64,000 nt of DNA from Ornithinibacillus bavariensis (GCF_050433565.1 NZ_JBNPWZ010000010.1:45496-109495), one strand, 5' to 3'. Counted from the first letter of the stretch, positions 17,340 through 26,483 are shown. Translations and numbers: made by a program. The notes: generated by a model from the letters alone, not told the origin.

Positions 17340-18062
17340 ATGGAGACAATAGCATTTATTCTAATTATTTTGGTCGCTTCCATACTTCAGGCTAGTACAG
17401 GGTTCGGCTTTTCAATTTTGGCTACACCTTTTTTACTTTTAATATTTGAACCTAATGAGGCAATTCAAATAAATTTAATATTATCTTTGATAATATCTAG
17501 TGCATTAATAATGAAAATCAGAGAGGATATTGATATTGGAGTCCTTAAAAGATTTCTAGTAGGAAGTGTTACTGGTCTACCCGTTGGAATTATTATCTTC
17601 TTGTTAATCGATATAAATAAATTAAAGTTTGGTGTGAGCATTATTATTTTCGTATTAACAATCATGCTTATTCTTAAACTTAGAGTTAACCAAACAAAGA
17701 AGAGAGACTTACTTGTAGGTGGACTCTCAGGTTCACTCACAACAAGTATTGGGATGCCAGGGCCACCATTACTACTATATTTTTCTGGATCAGATACGCA
17801 AAAAGAAAAATTAAGAAGTACCACATTAGCCTTCTATTTATTTATATACGTAGTTAGTTTAGTCATCCAAGTTATTTTTACCGGAACAAATAAGACAATC
17901 TGGGTATCAAGCTTATGGGCAATTCCATTAGTATTTGTTGGATTGTATGTGGGGCAATTATTATTTAAGATGATCAATCAAAATGTGTTTCGTATATTTA
18001 CATATGTAATTCTATTGTTTACAGTGATTTTCTTACTGATTGATAGTTTGGGGCTATTGTAA
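17340..18062 (+). CDS. TauE/SafE (TSUP) family membrane transporter
   Basis: A 240-residue integral membrane protein with about seven to eight helices and the TSUP hallmarks: an early LQASTGFGFSILATPFLL loop and a second-half GGLSGSLTTSIGMPGPPLLL loop, the two-repeat signature of the family. Members export sulfite, sulfoacetate or other small organosulfur anions; the substrate here cannot be told. The ATG at 17340 has an AGGTG ribosome binding site; the frame is also open to a GTG at 17307. It stands alone between a terminator and a convergent GntR gene. Imperfect inverted repeats between 18062 and 18124 may terminate both. Confidence 0.85.
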   Translation: METIAFILIILVASILQASTGFGFSILATPFLLLIFEPNEAIQINLILSLIISSALIMKIREDIDIGVLKRFLVGSVTGLPVGIIIFLLIDINKLKFGVSIIIFVLTIMLILKLRVNQTKKRDLLVGGLSGSLTTSIGMPGPPLLLYFSGSDTQKEKLRSTTLAFYLFIYVVSLVIQVIFTGTNKTIWVSSLWAIPLVFVGLYVGQLLFKMINQNVFRIFTYVILLFTVIFLLIDSLGLL

Positions 18063-18263
18063 GTAGGAGGAATGCTTTCTACTCATATCGTATCGCATTC
18101 CCGATTAGAAAAATTACCTCCTACTCCAATCCTGATTTCCCCGATGATTCTATTCGAAAAAAACTTTTCTTCTACCATAAATCTACTCAGTGACAGTCTG
18201 CCTGTTTAAACGTCCTTTTCCTATACCGAAAAACTGCTTGAACCACCACAAATACAAAACAAC

Positions 18264-18992
18264 CTACCCCTCGAACGGATAATTCCGCTCAATCATAAAG
18301 TTTGTCTTATCTCCGCGAAAGTAGGAACGTGAGAATTCGATTATTTGTCCTAAATCATTTTCGGCGGTAGTTTCAATATAGAAGCATGGCAAGCCCTCTT
18401 CACAGTGTAGATATGCACTAGAGCGTTCATCAGCAAAGGCAATTTCGATATGTTCTATTGTTTTTGCAATGTGAACATTAAAGTCATTCTTTAGGGAGCC
18501 ATATAAGGATGTCTCCGCGTGTTCTTTTGTAATTCCAGGTGCCACATCCCATGGTATATAGGCTATTTCATATTGTGTTGGTTCACCATTCGCTTTCCGT
18601 ACTCTCTCAATTCGCTGGATAGGATCCTGCAAGGTAACATCTAATGCTTTAACTAGAAATTCATTAGCCGGGACAACATTGATAGCGATAAGCTCAATTA
18701 CTGCCTTTTTGCCTTGAACAGCTACCTGATCACTGTATCTTTTCACGGTATGGGATAGTGTTTGTTTTAGCTTTTGTTCGGCTACAAAGGTGCCTTTACC
18801 CTGCTGCCTTGTTAGGTATCCTTCTAGAGTGAGCTGATTTAAGGCGGTTCTTACTGTAGTTCTACTTACATCAAAGTCCCTACACAGCTCAAGCTCAGTA
18901 GGGATTTTCTCTCCCTTTTTATATTCATTCGATTTTATTCGATTGAGTAATTCCTCTTTTATATAAGCATGTAATGATTGGCTTTTTTCCAT
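18264..18992 (-). CDS. GntR/HutC (UTRA) family regulator of the disaccharide operon
   Basis: This 242-residue regulator has an N-terminal winged HTH (residues 5-70; KIPTELELCRDFDVSRTTVR) and a C-terminal UTRA ligand domain (about 95-240). UTRA domains bind phosphorylated sugars, which fits the divergent operon encoding a phospho-beta-glucosidase and a PTS. It most likely represses that operon and itself until a disaccharide phosphate is present. Its probable promoter is at 19037-19065 on the minus strand and candidate operators lie between the two genes. The start ATG has an AAGGAG ribosome binding site. Confidence 0.9.
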   Translation of the reverse strand: MEKSQSLHAYIKEELLNRIKSNEYKKGEKIPTELELCRDFDVSRTTVRTALNQLTLEGYLTRQQGKGTFVAEQKLKQTLSHTVKRYSDQVAVQGKKAVIELIAINVVPANEFLVKALDVTLQDPIQRIERVRKANGEPTQYEIAYIPWDVAPGITKEHAETSLYGSLKNDFNVHIAKTIEHIEIAFADERSSAYLHCEEGLPCFYIETTAENDLGQIIEFSRSYFRGDKTNFMIERNYPFEG

Positions 18993-19036
18993 TGTAGTAA
19001 CTCCTTAAAACTTTCTGTGTATTTTTAGTGTACAGG

Positions 19037-19065
19037 ATAATATAAATAATAACAATTGGTAACAA
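19037..19065 (-). promoter_or_regulatory. Promoter of the gntR-type gene
   Basis: Reading the minus strand, TTGTTA (19065-19060) and TATTAT (19042-19037) are 17 nt apart, about 45 nt upstream of the regulator start. Confidence 0.5.
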
Positions 19066-19093
19066 AGGACACTACAATTTCATCGCCCATTCA

Positions 19094-19109
19094 TATTGTA
19101 CGTACAATA
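19094..19109. promoter_or_regulatory. Candidate GntR/UTRA operator
   Basis: TATTGTACGTACAATA is a perfect 16-bp palindrome in the divergent region. It has the form expected for a dimeric HutC-type GntR regulator. A related half-conserved site TGTATGATACA (19147-19157) overlaps the operon promoter. Confidence 0.65.
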
Positions 19110-19130
19110 CGAATATTAAAACAAAATGTA

Positions 19131-19159
19131 TGGACAATTATAAATTTGTATGATACATT
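19131..19159 (+). promoter_or_regulatory. Promoter of the disaccharide operon overlapping an operator
   Basis: TGGACA (19131-19136), a 17-nt spacer and TACATT (19154-19159) with a TG extension at 19151-19152. The second operator-like palindrome TGTATGATACA covers the -10 region, so bound repressor would block RNA polymerase. Confidence 0.5.
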
Positions 19160-19207
19160 TTGAGATAAGGAAACACACGTAGTTGCTTAAATTTACGTAA
19201 TTTAAAA

Positions 19208-19221
19208 TTTAAGCGCTTTCA
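19208..19221 (+). promoter_or_regulatory. CcpA catabolite-response element (cre)
   Basis: TTTAAGCGCTTTCA matches the cre consensus TGNAARCGNWWWCA with one mismatch. It lies just downstream of the promoter and upstream of the first ribosome binding site, the classic position for roadblock repression by CcpA in glucose-grown cells. Confidence 0.65.
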
Positions 19222-19247
19222 ACAAGAGCCTAAGGAGTGAACTTGTA

Positions 19248-20570
19248 GTGACACTAAAACTAGTTATTATAGGTGGTGGGTCCAGCTATACACCAGAAAT
19301 TATCGAGGGAATTATTAAACGGCATGAAAGCTTTCCAGTAACAGATATCGTACTTGTTGATATTAAGGAGGGGGAGGAAAAGCTACAAATTATCGGGAAT
19401 TTGGCATTGAGAATGATTGAGAAATCGGCGAAACCTATTAATCTATCGTGGACATTGGATCGGAAGGAAGCACTTAAGAATGCAGACTTCGTATCCACAC
19501 AAATCCGGGTAGGTCGACTGGATGCACGTGCAAAGGATGAGAGAATTCCTTTGAGTCATGGCTTTATTGGTCAGGAAACAAAGGGCGCTGGTGGCGTATT
19601 TAAGGCATTCCGTACCATCCCAGTGCTGATGGAGCTTGCACAGGATGTTCATACCATTTGCCCAGATGCATGGATGATTAACTTTACCAATCCTGCTGGG
19701 ATTGTAACAGAAGCGCTGTTAAAACATTCGCCACATAAAAAAGTTATTGGTGTATGTAATATTCCTTATAATATGCGCCATTCAGTTGCTGAAATTCTTC
19801 GTGTATCACCGGAGGATGTTCGTATTGAATTCGTCGGTATGAATCATTTCGTATTTGGTCAGAAAGTATTTGTTAAGGGAATCGACCGAATCGATGAAGT
19901 TCTGGAAAAGTTAATCGAAAGTGATGGGCTTGATTATTCACCAGCGAATATCGTTAGCCTTGGCTGGTCCAAAACATTTATAGCGTCTACGAGACTCCTC
20001 CCGAACCCATATCATCAATATTATTTTCAAACGAAAGATGTGCTGGAGAAGGACCTTAAAGCCTATGAAGAACATGGCACAAGAGCAGAGGTTGTCCAGC
20101 AGCTAGAAGAATCACTTTTTGAGCTTTATAAAAACCCAGAATTGCGAGACAAACCAGTGGAATTAGAAAAACGTGGAGGCGCGTTCTATAGTGATGTCGC
20201 ATGCAGTCTGATGGATTCTATCTATAATAATAAACAAGATATACAAACAGTAAACACCACGAATAATGGAGCTATTTCTGATTTGCCGGATGATTCGGTT
20301 GTAGAAATTAATAGCGTTATCACGAAGGACGGTCCTAAGCCTATTTCGATAGGAGCCTTACCACATAGTGTCAAAGGGGTAATTCAGCAAATGAAAGCCT
20401 TTGAAGAGCTTGTCATTCGCGCAGCAATTACGGGAGATTATCATGATGCATACTTGGCAATGGTCATGAATCCATTAATGAAGGATGAAAAACGTAGCAA
20501 GGTAATTCTGGATGAATTATTAGAAGCACATAAACATGATTTACCACAATTCAAATTAAGGGGGAATTAA
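19248..20570 (+). CDS. celF: GH4 6-phospho-beta-glucosidase (CelF/LicH/ChbF-like)
   Basis: This 440-residue enzyme belongs to NAD- and metal-dependent glycoside hydrolase family 4 and would hydrolyse the disaccharide 6-phosphate made by the PTS below. The N-terminal dinucleotide site is IIGGGSSYTPE (residues 6-16). The metal-ligand CN of GVCNIPYN (near residue 170) and His of GMNHF (near 200) are both present, and the FTNPAGIVTEA loop is typical. The GTG start has a TAAGGAG ribosome binding site. It is the first gene of a five-gene operon; the next gene starts 2 bp after its stop. Chitobiose-P or cellobiose-P are the likely substrates; the deacetylase neighbour favours chitobiose. Confidence 0.93.
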   Translation: MTLKLVIIGGGSSYTPEIIEGIIKRHESFPVTDIVLVDIKEGEEKLQIIGNLALRMIEKSAKPINLSWTLDRKEALKNADFVSTQIRVGRLDARAKDERIPLSHGFIGQETKGAGGVFKAFRTIPVLMELAQDVHTICPDAWMINFTNPAGIVTEALLKHSPHKKVIGVCNIPYNMRHSVAEILRVSPEDVRIEFVGMNHFVFGQKVFVKGIDRIDEVLEKLIESDGLDYSPANIVSLGWSKTFIASTRLLPNPYHQYYFQTKDVLEKDLKAYEEHGTRAEVVQQLEESLFELYKNPELRDKPVELEKRGGAFYSDVACSLMDSIYNNKQDIQTVNTTNNGAISDLPDDSVVEINSVITKDGPKPISIGALPHSVKGVIQQMKAFEELVIRAAITGDYHDAYLAMVMNPLMKDEKRSKVILDELLEAHKHDLPQFKLRGN

Positions 20571-20571
20571 A

Positions 20572-21870
20572 ATGCAAAATGTATTCAAAGCTTTTGAGAA
20601 TAAGTTTCTTCCTGTTGCAGGAAGAATAGGGTCACAACGACATTTAGTAGCAATACGTGATGGATTTGCTGCTATATTACCGTTGATTATTATTGGGTCA
20701 TTAGCTGTACTTATTAATAATCTACCAATTGAACCTTTCCAAAACTTCATGGTGAATATATTTGGAGAAGGCTGGAAGGATCTTGGCGGTTATATATGGA
20801 ATGGAACATTTGCAATCATCTCATTAGTTGTGGCTATAGGGGTCAGCTATAGCCTAGCAAGGTCATATAATGTGGATGCTTTAGCGGCTGCGTTAGTATC
20901 TGTTGCGTCCTTAATTATTATATCTCCAATGACGGAAGATGGTGGAATTTCACTTCAATGGATGTCTGCAGCAGGTTTATTTGTTTCGCTTTTAGTAGCA
21001 ATTGTAGCAACGGAAATTTTCAGAAGATTATCGCAGTTGAATCTCGCCATAAAAATGCCTGATGGTGTTCCGGAAGCTGTTTCTAGATCATTTGCATCCC
21101 TTATTCCTGCCATGATTGTACTCTTTATTTTTGGGTTATTACAGGTATTGTTCATTGATGTAATTGGTGTAAGCCTGCAAGACTTAATCTATAAGGCAAT
21201 ACAGGCACCATTCCAAAATGCCGCTGGTACATTGCCTGCAGTTTTGGGTATTGAATTTACCAAATCATTTCTATGGTTCTTTGGATTACATGGGTCGAAT
21301 ATTTTAGAGCCTGTTATTGAAGCGGCGTACCTGCCTGGACTATTGGAGAATACAAAGCTATTTGAACAAGGCGTATCTGCACACGATGTACCATACATTA
21401 TCACAAAACCATTCTTGGATGTGTTTGTTGCAATGGGTGGTACAGGTACAGGAATTTCGCTGCTAATCGCTTTATTTATAACAGTTAAGGCTAAACAAGT
21501 AAGAAGCTTAGGAAAAATGAGTGCACCAGCTGCACTATTTAATATTAATGAGCCTATCATTTTTGGATTACCAATTGTTTTGAACCCAATGTTATTCATT
21601 CCGTTTATTTTGGTACCGCTTGTGAATGTAACAATCGCATACTTTGCGACATCTATCGGACTTGTACCAAAAACGGTAGTTATGGTACCGTGGACCACAC
21701 CGCCAATAATCGGAGGTTACTTAGCTACAGGTGGCTCAATAGCGGGATCCATATTACAAATTGTTAATTTAACTGTAGGTGCATTACTTTATCTACCATT
21801 CTTAAAGGTTCTAGACAGGTCAATGGCTAGGAATGTTACGAATGCTAGTACAAGTAAAAAAGTAGGATAA
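20572..21870 (+). CDS. celB: PTS lactose/cellobiose-type EIIC permease
   Basis: A 432-residue membrane component of a lactose/cellobiose/chitobiose-class PTS. It has about ten hydrophobic helices and the family blocks IRDGFAAILPLIIIGS near the N-terminus, PDGVPEAVSRSFASLIP in the middle, and SAPAALFNINEPIIFGLPI, where the Glu and His/Asn residues contact the sugar. It brings the sugar in while EIIB phosphorylates it. The length matches the family (430-450). It is coupled to the GH4 gene (2-bp gap) with an AAGGGGG ribosome binding site. Confidence 0.95.
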   Translation: MQNVFKAFENKFLPVAGRIGSQRHLVAIRDGFAAILPLIIIGSLAVLINNLPIEPFQNFMVNIFGEGWKDLGGYIWNGTFAIISLVVAIGVSYSLARSYNVDALAAALVSVASLIIISPMTEDGGISLQWMSAAGLFVSLLVAIVATEIFRRLSQLNLAIKMPDGVPEAVSRSFASLIPAMIVLFIFGLLQVLFIDVIGVSLQDLIYKAIQAPFQNAAGTLPAVLGIEFTKSFLWFFGLHGSNILEPVIEAAYLPGLLENTKLFEQGVSAHDVPYIITKPFLDVFVAMGGTGTGISLLIALFITVKAKQVRSLGKMSAPAALFNINEPIIFGLPIVLNPMLFIPFILVPLVNVTIAYFATSIGLVPKTVVMVPWTTPPIIGGYLATGGSIAGSILQIVNLTVGALLYLPFLKVLDRSMARNVTNASTSKKVG

Positions 21871-21943
21871 CGTTGACGTGAATATAGCGTCGTTAGTATT
21901 TTGCATATATACGTGAATCATACACAGAATCGAGGTTAATCAG

Positions 21944-22693
21944 ATGAAATTAATAGTAAATGCGGATGATTTTGGCTATACACGTGCGGTTACTTATGGA
22001 ATAGTAGATGCCTTTAAAAATGGGATTGTAACATCAACAACGATGATGTGTAATTCCCCTCATGTTGCTCATGCGGTGGATTTAGCGAAACAGAATCCTG
22101 ATTTAGGGGTTGGTGTCCATCTTGTTCTAACTAGTGGGACACCAATTTCCGAAAACGTCTCTTCATTAACCGATACTAATGGAAGCTTTTATAGCCAGCA
22201 TACTATTTTCGATCATGCTAAACCAGAGGATATTGAACGCGAGTGGACAGCCCAGATTGAAAGATTTTTGTCTACTGGTTTACGTCCGACTCATCTGGAT
22301 AGTCACCATAATGTTCATGAGCATGCTATAGCGCTACCTATTGCGATTGCTTTAGCGGAGAAATACGGTCTTCCACTGAGAAGGGCAATGAATGTCCCGA
22401 ACTTAGATGTAGCATATAACACGGTAAAGAGAACGACATTCATGATGCGGGCGTTTTATGGAGAACAGGTGAGCTATGAAACGCTTGAGGGACAATTACG
22501 AAACGTTTCTGCGTTAGATAAAAATGAGACAGTGGAAATTAATTGTCATCCAGCATATATTGATCCTGATCTGATATCCAAAAGTTCATATGTTGATACA
22601 CGATTGAAAGAGTATACCATCTTGACATCAGATCGAATTAAAAACTATGTAAATGAATTAGGGATTGAGCTAATTAATTATCGAATGCTATAG
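21944..22693 (+). CDS. chbG: ChbG/YdjC-type carbohydrate deacetylase
   Basis: A 249-residue member of the YdjC family, which deacetylates chitobiose 6-phosphate (ChbG in E. coli) before phospho-glucosidase cleavage. The metal-binding start NADDFG (residues 6-11), the GVGVHLVLTSG block (about 62-72) and the HLDSHHNVHEH motif (about 120-130) hold the catalytic Asp/His set, and CHPAYID follows near 200. Its position between EIIC and EIIA is the strongest clue that the operon handles N-acetylated chitooligosaccharides, although YdjC genes also occur in cellobiose loci. Confidence 0.9.
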   Translation: MKLIVNADDFGYTRAVTYGIVDAFKNGIVTSTTMMCNSPHVAHAVDLAKQNPDLGVGVHLVLTSGTPISENVSSLTDTNGSFYSQHTIFDHAKPEDIEREWTAQIERFLSTGLRPTHLDSHHNVHEHAIALPIAIALAEKYGLPLRRAMNVPNLDVAYNTVKRTTFMMRAFYGEQVSYETLEGQLRNVSALDKNETVEINCHPAYIDPDLISKSSYVDTRLKEYTILTSDRIKNYVNELGIELINYRML

Positions 22694-22775
22694 GTAGATA
22701 AATAGACTATCACCCTATTATTTTAGTGGTATAGTAGAAGATATATCGTGAGCAGGTCAGAATTGGAGGATGAGC

Positions 22776-23114
22776 ATGCAATCATTAGAAGATATTCAAA
22801 CACTATCTTTCCAAATAATTCTTCATGCTGGGAACGCTCGTTCATGTGCAATGGAAGCGATTTCCTATGCGAAAGATTATAATTTCACAGCGGCAAGAGG
22901 GAAAATTGAGGAAGCAGAACAGGAATTTGTTCAAGCGCATCATGTACAAACAGACCTTTTACAAAATGAGGCAAACGGAAAGAAAAATGAGGTTACGGTC
23001 ATATTAGTTCATGCACAGGATCATTTAATGACAGCCCTGACGGTTAAGGAACTAGCAAATGAAATGATTACCATGTATGAAAGAATACAACAATTGGAGG
23101 AGAAAAAATCATGA
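22776..23114 (+). CDS. celC: PTS lactose/cellobiose-type EIIA
   Basis: A 112-residue all-helical EIIA of the lactose/chitobiose class. The phosphoryl-accepting His is His79 in ILVHAQDHLMTA, and the conserved HAGNARS block and GKIEEAEQEF helix are present. I use the ATG at 22776, 5 nt after TGGAGGA; an ATG at 22770 lies directly on the ribosome binding site. Its stop overlaps the EIIB start (ATGA), so the two are made together. It relays phosphate from HPr to EIIB. Confidence 0.93.
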   Translation: MQSLEDIQTLSFQIILHAGNARSCAMEAISYAKDYNFTAARGKIEEAEQEFVQAHHVQTDLLQNEANGKKNEVTVILVHAQDHLMTALTVKELANEMITMYERIQQLEEKKS

Positions 23115-23413
23115 AAATTCTCTTAGTCTGTTCAGCAGGTATGTCCACATCGATGCTCGTTACAAGGATGCGAGATTCCGCTAATGAACGAAATATAGAG
23201 GTGGAAATAAATGCTGTTGCAGAGTCCCAATTAATCAATAATCTAGAAAACCTCGATGTTGTACTAATAGGTCCACAGGTTCGATACCTTGAAAAGAAAA
23301 TAAGAGAGTTCGTGGAACCAAAGGGAATTAAAGTTGATGTTATCGACCAGATGGCATATGGTATGCTCCAGGGAGATAAGGTCTTGGATCAAGCAATTGC
23401 TATGACAAATTAG
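23111..23413 (+). CDS. celA: PTS lactose/cellobiose-type EIIB
   Basis: A 100-residue cytoplasmic EIIB. The phosphocysteine is Cys7 in LLVCSAGMSTSM, followed by VLIGPQVRYL and a terminal helix, exactly the family fold and length. It accepts phosphate from the EIIA encoded upstream and passes it to the incoming sugar. It is the last gene of the operon, with a terminator 30 bp downstream. Confidence 0.95.
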   Translation: MKILLVCSAGMSTSMLVTRMRDSANERNIEVEINAVAESQLINNLENLDVVLIGPQVRYLEKKIREFVEPKGIKVDVIDQMAYGMLQGDKVLDQAIAMTN

Positions 23414-23442
23414 GTAAGACTAAAAAACGATGAAGCTTCTTG

Positions 23443-23473
23443 GGCTATCGGATAACATTCGATAGCCTTTTTT
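23443..23473 (+). terminator. Terminator of the disaccharide operon
   Basis: GGCTATCG pairs with CGATAGCC (9-nt loop) followed by TTTTTT. Confidence 0.85.
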
Positions 23474-23677
23474 AATGCTTTTAAAATCATGGGTTCTGCC
23501 TGCGTGAGAATAGCCTTTTAGCGAAGTTTTTTTCTATTATTGCTCGTTCAAATTTGATACAAATAAATTGTATCGTTGATTAATTGCTATTGAAACAATT
23601 GTAACAAACCCTGTACGCAGGCTGTTCTAATAAGAGAATCATCCTAGTCTAGAAGAAGTGCACGATATGTAATATCT

Positions 23678-24163
23678 TTATTCAGCTATTTCTTTTTTAC
23701 TCTTTACGTGATCTATTTTCTTTATCGCACCTACAAATCCCCTAATCGTTAACAAAGTAAAACTGACACTTCCAAAGGTGTGGAGGGCTGTCCATTTTTT
23801 CCATTTAAATAGCTTGGAATTCCTCTCGAAGTACCACTGACCAATACTCATCGGAACACTAAAAATCAGACTTTTCCATAGGATTTTCTGAAGGTTATCC
23901 CTATAAGAAAGCTTCACCCATAACACACTTAAAAGTGGGAAGAACAACATGTCATACATAATATTGGTTTTAAAAATTTTTGCAAAAGGGCGTACAGGAT
24001 ATTCAATTCTTCTGGTCGCCACAACATAAGCATCAATAAGAGTAGAAAGAATTCCTTTAGAGAAAAAAATAACAAGGTTTTCTCTCATTTTTGGGCCTCT
24101 AAATAAAAATGGCAATGAAGCTATACACAAAGCAGTAAGTAGTCTTAGCAGTTTTTTCTCCAC
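23678..24163 (-). CDS. CBO0543-type integral membrane protein
   Basis: A 161-residue protein with about four membrane helices and the blocks ASLPFLFRGPKMRENLVIFF and YPVRPFAKIFKTNIMYDMLF, which I associate with the uncharacterised CBO0543 family of Firmicutes. I chose the GTG at 24163, which has AAGGGATGG upstream; a TTG at 24181 is also in frame. The C-terminus is basic and cytoplasmic. The function is unknown. It stands alone, convergent with the PTS operon. Confidence 0.7.
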   Translation of the reverse strand: MEKKLLRLLTALCIASLPFLFRGPKMRENLVIFFSKGILSTLIDAYVVATRRIEYPVRPFAKIFKTNIMYDMLFFPLLSVLWVKLSYRDNLQKILWKSLIFSVPMSIGQWYFERNSKLFKWKKWTALHTFGSVSFTLLTIRGFVGAIKKIDHVKSKKEIAE

Positions 24164-24429
24164 GTATGGCCATCCCTTCAACGGATATAATTTACTATTA
24201 AAATTACCTATCCAAGAAATATTATCCTTTAAATGTTGTTAAAAACATTTTATTTCATGCGATAAATTAAATGTTATCCTCTCTAACTACTTACGACTTT
24301 CCATAATCGAGCGCTGTTTCGAAGTAATGATAAAAAGTCCAATTTCAAATTGAGAAAATGGACTATTTATATTTATTTATAGTTATTGCTTAACACAAGG
24401 GAAATCTACATCTTAAGGTGACACTTTAG

Positions 24430-24579
24430 CCTGATTTACGGATAATATCTAAGATAGATGAAGATTCCCAAGCCCATTTCTATTTTGCGATAGAAAAACG
24501 AATTAATTATAGACCTTGAACTGCTAAGGATTTATACTCTATTGAAGAAGAAATGTTGAAGATAGAGAAAGAAAGTTAG
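24430..24579 (+). pseudogene. Short gene remnant with in-frame stop
   Basis: One frame reads DEDSQAHFYFAIEKRINYRP, a TGA stop, then TAKDLYSIEEEMLKIEKES and a final TAG. The unbroken, biased composition suggests the tail of a lost gene of unknown family. Together with the terminator at 24611, it is the only content of the 570-bp gap. Confidence 0.35.
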
Positions 24580-24610
24580 TAACTAAAATAAATTATTAAT
24601 AATAGCACAT

Positions 24611-24642
24611 AAAAAGCCATACCTTGCAAGTATGGTTTTTTG
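24611..24642. terminator. Intrinsic terminator
   Basis: A six-pair stem CCATAC/GTATGG with flanking A- and T-runs could work in both directions. It is near the 3' end of the minus-strand gene that ends at 24733. Confidence 0.65.
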
Positions 24643-24732
24643 TGTAATGTTATATTATCTTGTCTTTATTAATAAGCCACCAGAAACAATGTAAACTTTG
24701 TTAATTAGTCTTTTGTCAATTATGCTTAATTA

Positions 24733-25383
24733 TCATTTGAGTAGATTTATCCAGCTAATGGCAGCAATTTCCTTTGTTTTTTTATAAGTAGCCTGTTGTA
24801 TTGACTGCATGATTTTCATTTCTTTTATCTGTTGTTCGTGTCTTTCTTCTTGTTCAAACAGATTTATTACTTCTTTTAAAGAATCAGCTCTTTGGTTATT
24901 GATATATTTCTCAAATTTATTCAATGCGTAAATGTTCCAGTAATCTTCAGGAACTAAAGACTGGGTTTTAAGTTGATTAATCAGATTGGGCTTTTCTTCT
25001 ATTATTTCATTTAGTCTATCAAAGTTTTTTTTGATTTTAGTTTTAAAAGCAACTTTATTAATAATTACATAACTAAAGATATAGAAAAACACTATTAAAA
25101 TTGAATACCAAGTAATAAAATCACTAAAATCCATTTTATCAAGTTTGGTTATAACTTCACTTTCAGCAAAAACAGTATTTCCTAGAAAAATTATAAGATA
25201 AAAAATAAAGCAGAAACAAACCATCAAGCTCAGCACATGGTAGCCGAAATTAAAGTTTAAAGGTTTTTTGGTGATCCTATTATAATCCTTGTGATTTTGT
25301 TGCAACCTTTTTACTAATTGACTGGTTAGACTAATGTTTTCTTTTAACTTGTTTCTATGATCCATTGAAGGTTTAGTATCCAT
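24733..25383 (-). CDS. Orphan membrane protein with two helices and coiled coil
   Basis: A 216-residue protein without recognisable family. Two membrane helices (residues about 50-72 and 93-113) are separated by a short, probably external loop; the N-terminal 45 residues are basic and the C-terminal half (about 120-205) is strongly helical, Glu/Lys/Gln-rich and probably coiled-coil. It belongs to a run of minus-strand orphans separated by recombinase remnants. It has a GGGGGAA ribosome binding site. The function is unknown; membrane-anchored sensors and toxin-immunity proteins can look like this. Confidence 0.6.
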   Translation of the reverse strand: MDTKPSMDHRNKLKENISLTSQLVKRLQQNHKDYNRITKKPLNFNFGYHVLSLMVCFCFIFYLIIFLGNTVFAESEVITKLDKMDFSDFITWYSILIVFFYIFSYVIINKVAFKTKIKKNFDRLNEIIEEKPNLINQLKTQSLVPEDYWNIYALNKFEKYINNQRADSLKEVINLFEQEERHEQQIKEMKIMQSIQQATYKKTKEIAAISWINLLK

Positions 25384-25489
25384 ATTCTTTCCCCCGTCTA
25401 ATATATATTATTTATATCGACCTTAGTGTAGCGAATATTAAGGGTTGGAAGACAGTCAATTTTTAGTTTCTTTTTTAAACTAATTTATT

Positions 25490-25590
25490 TTCCCCTTATC
25501 AATGTACTCTTAGAAATATATGTCTTAGCTTCTACTTCTTTAAAAAAGTGTGTTTCTAGTAATTCTATAACGTGTTCTGCATACAAAAAC
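25490..25590 (-). pseudogene. Serine-recombinase C-terminal remnant A
   Basis: On the minus strand this reads EHVIELLETHFFKEVEAKTY, then ISKSTLIR, corresponding to EHAMKLLETHSYKEVEAMTG then ISKSTLIR in remnant D at 31621. It is the C-terminal HTH of a Tn3/invertase-type serine recombinase. Nothing of the catalytic domain is left. Confidence 0.7.
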
Positions 25591-25652
25591 TTCCCTTATT
25601 TAATAGATTATTACGTCAATGGTTAATCTATTGATATCAAATATAAAATTAA

Positions 25653-26483
25653 TTAATCTGTACTATCAGTGAGAACATTTTTTTCCAAATAAATTACTAA
25701 ATCATTGAGATCCTCAAACTTAAGGATTTTTTTTTGACTACAAAGAATTTCATCTTTATTGTTACCTAAGAGAACAAAACTTTTATTAATAGGATAATAT
25801 ATATACCATCTGTTTTCGTTATCATCTAAAATGTAAATATCTTTGTATTTATTTACAGTTTCCCCAGTAATGTAATCTGCACATGGGCTTGAAATAAATG
25901 GTATTATGAGACAGACTAAATAAGTTACTAAGTAAACTGCTAATATAAAGTTTAAATCAATTGTATCGTTGAACAAATTGTACATATGTGCCAACAAAGA
26001 AGAAAAGGTAGTAATAATTAAAAGCATGTAGAAAGCCACTAATAAAAAACGAAACTTTTTTTTAAATCTAAGTTTTGAAAGCAACCTAAATAATTTTACA
26101 TTCTTGATCTTCTCATTAATTTTACCAATTTGATTATATTCCTTTGATATTAATAGCATAAAAAATAGAATTTCTATTATTAAAACTGGAAAAATAATAT
26201 TATCGTAGATTAAAGAAACTGTCTTATTAAATTTTATAAGGTACAATGTAGTACCAAATATAATTATTGACCATACAAATGTTTTTATTATGTAATTGAT
26301 AAGATTAACTAATATCCTTTTTTCTTTAGAGAATAACCTTATTTGAATTTCTTCTGCAGTCAAAGAGGATACGGGTGAAAATTTGAAATAAAAAATTATA
26401 ATTGATATTGCAATACCAGCAATGGCAATACTGGGAACGGGTAAAATAAGTTTAAGAATAGCTAATATACCTGATAAATTCAT
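25653..26483 (-). CDS. Orphan multi-pass membrane protein
   Basis: A 276-residue protein with about five membrane helices (residues roughly 8-30, 60-83, 91-113, 146-168, 178-200) and a C-terminal soluble tail of about 70 residues that reads YKDIYILDDNENRWYIYYPI and ends ENVLTDSTD. The tail has a beta-rich look and could sense or bind something on the cytoplasmic side. I do not recognise a family. It lies between recombinase remnants A and B in an AT-rich minus-strand island and is 57 bp from the next gene upstream. Confidence 0.6.
   Translation of the reverse strand: MNLSGILAILKLILPVPSIAIAGIAISIIIFYFKFSPVSSLTAEEIQIRLFSKEKRILVNLINYIIKTFVWSIIIFGTTLYLIKFNKTVSLIYDNIIFPVLIIEILFFMLLISKEYNQIGKINEKIKNVKLFRLLSKLRFKKKFRFLLVAFYMLLIITTFSSLLAHMYNLFNDTIDLNFILAVYLVTYLVCLIIPFISSPCADYITGETVNKYKDIYILDDNENRWYIYYPINKSFVLLGNNKDEILCSQKKILKFEDLNDLVIYLEKNVLTDSTD

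Noticed and set aside
17465..17824. Long antisense frame in the TauE/SafE gene
   Set aside because: It has no ribosome binding site and mirrors the hydrophobic codons of the transporter gene; it is a shadow.
21189..21698. 169-codon antisense frame in the EIIC gene
   Set aside because: It runs opposite a well-conserved PTS permease, with no ribosome binding site or family resemblance.
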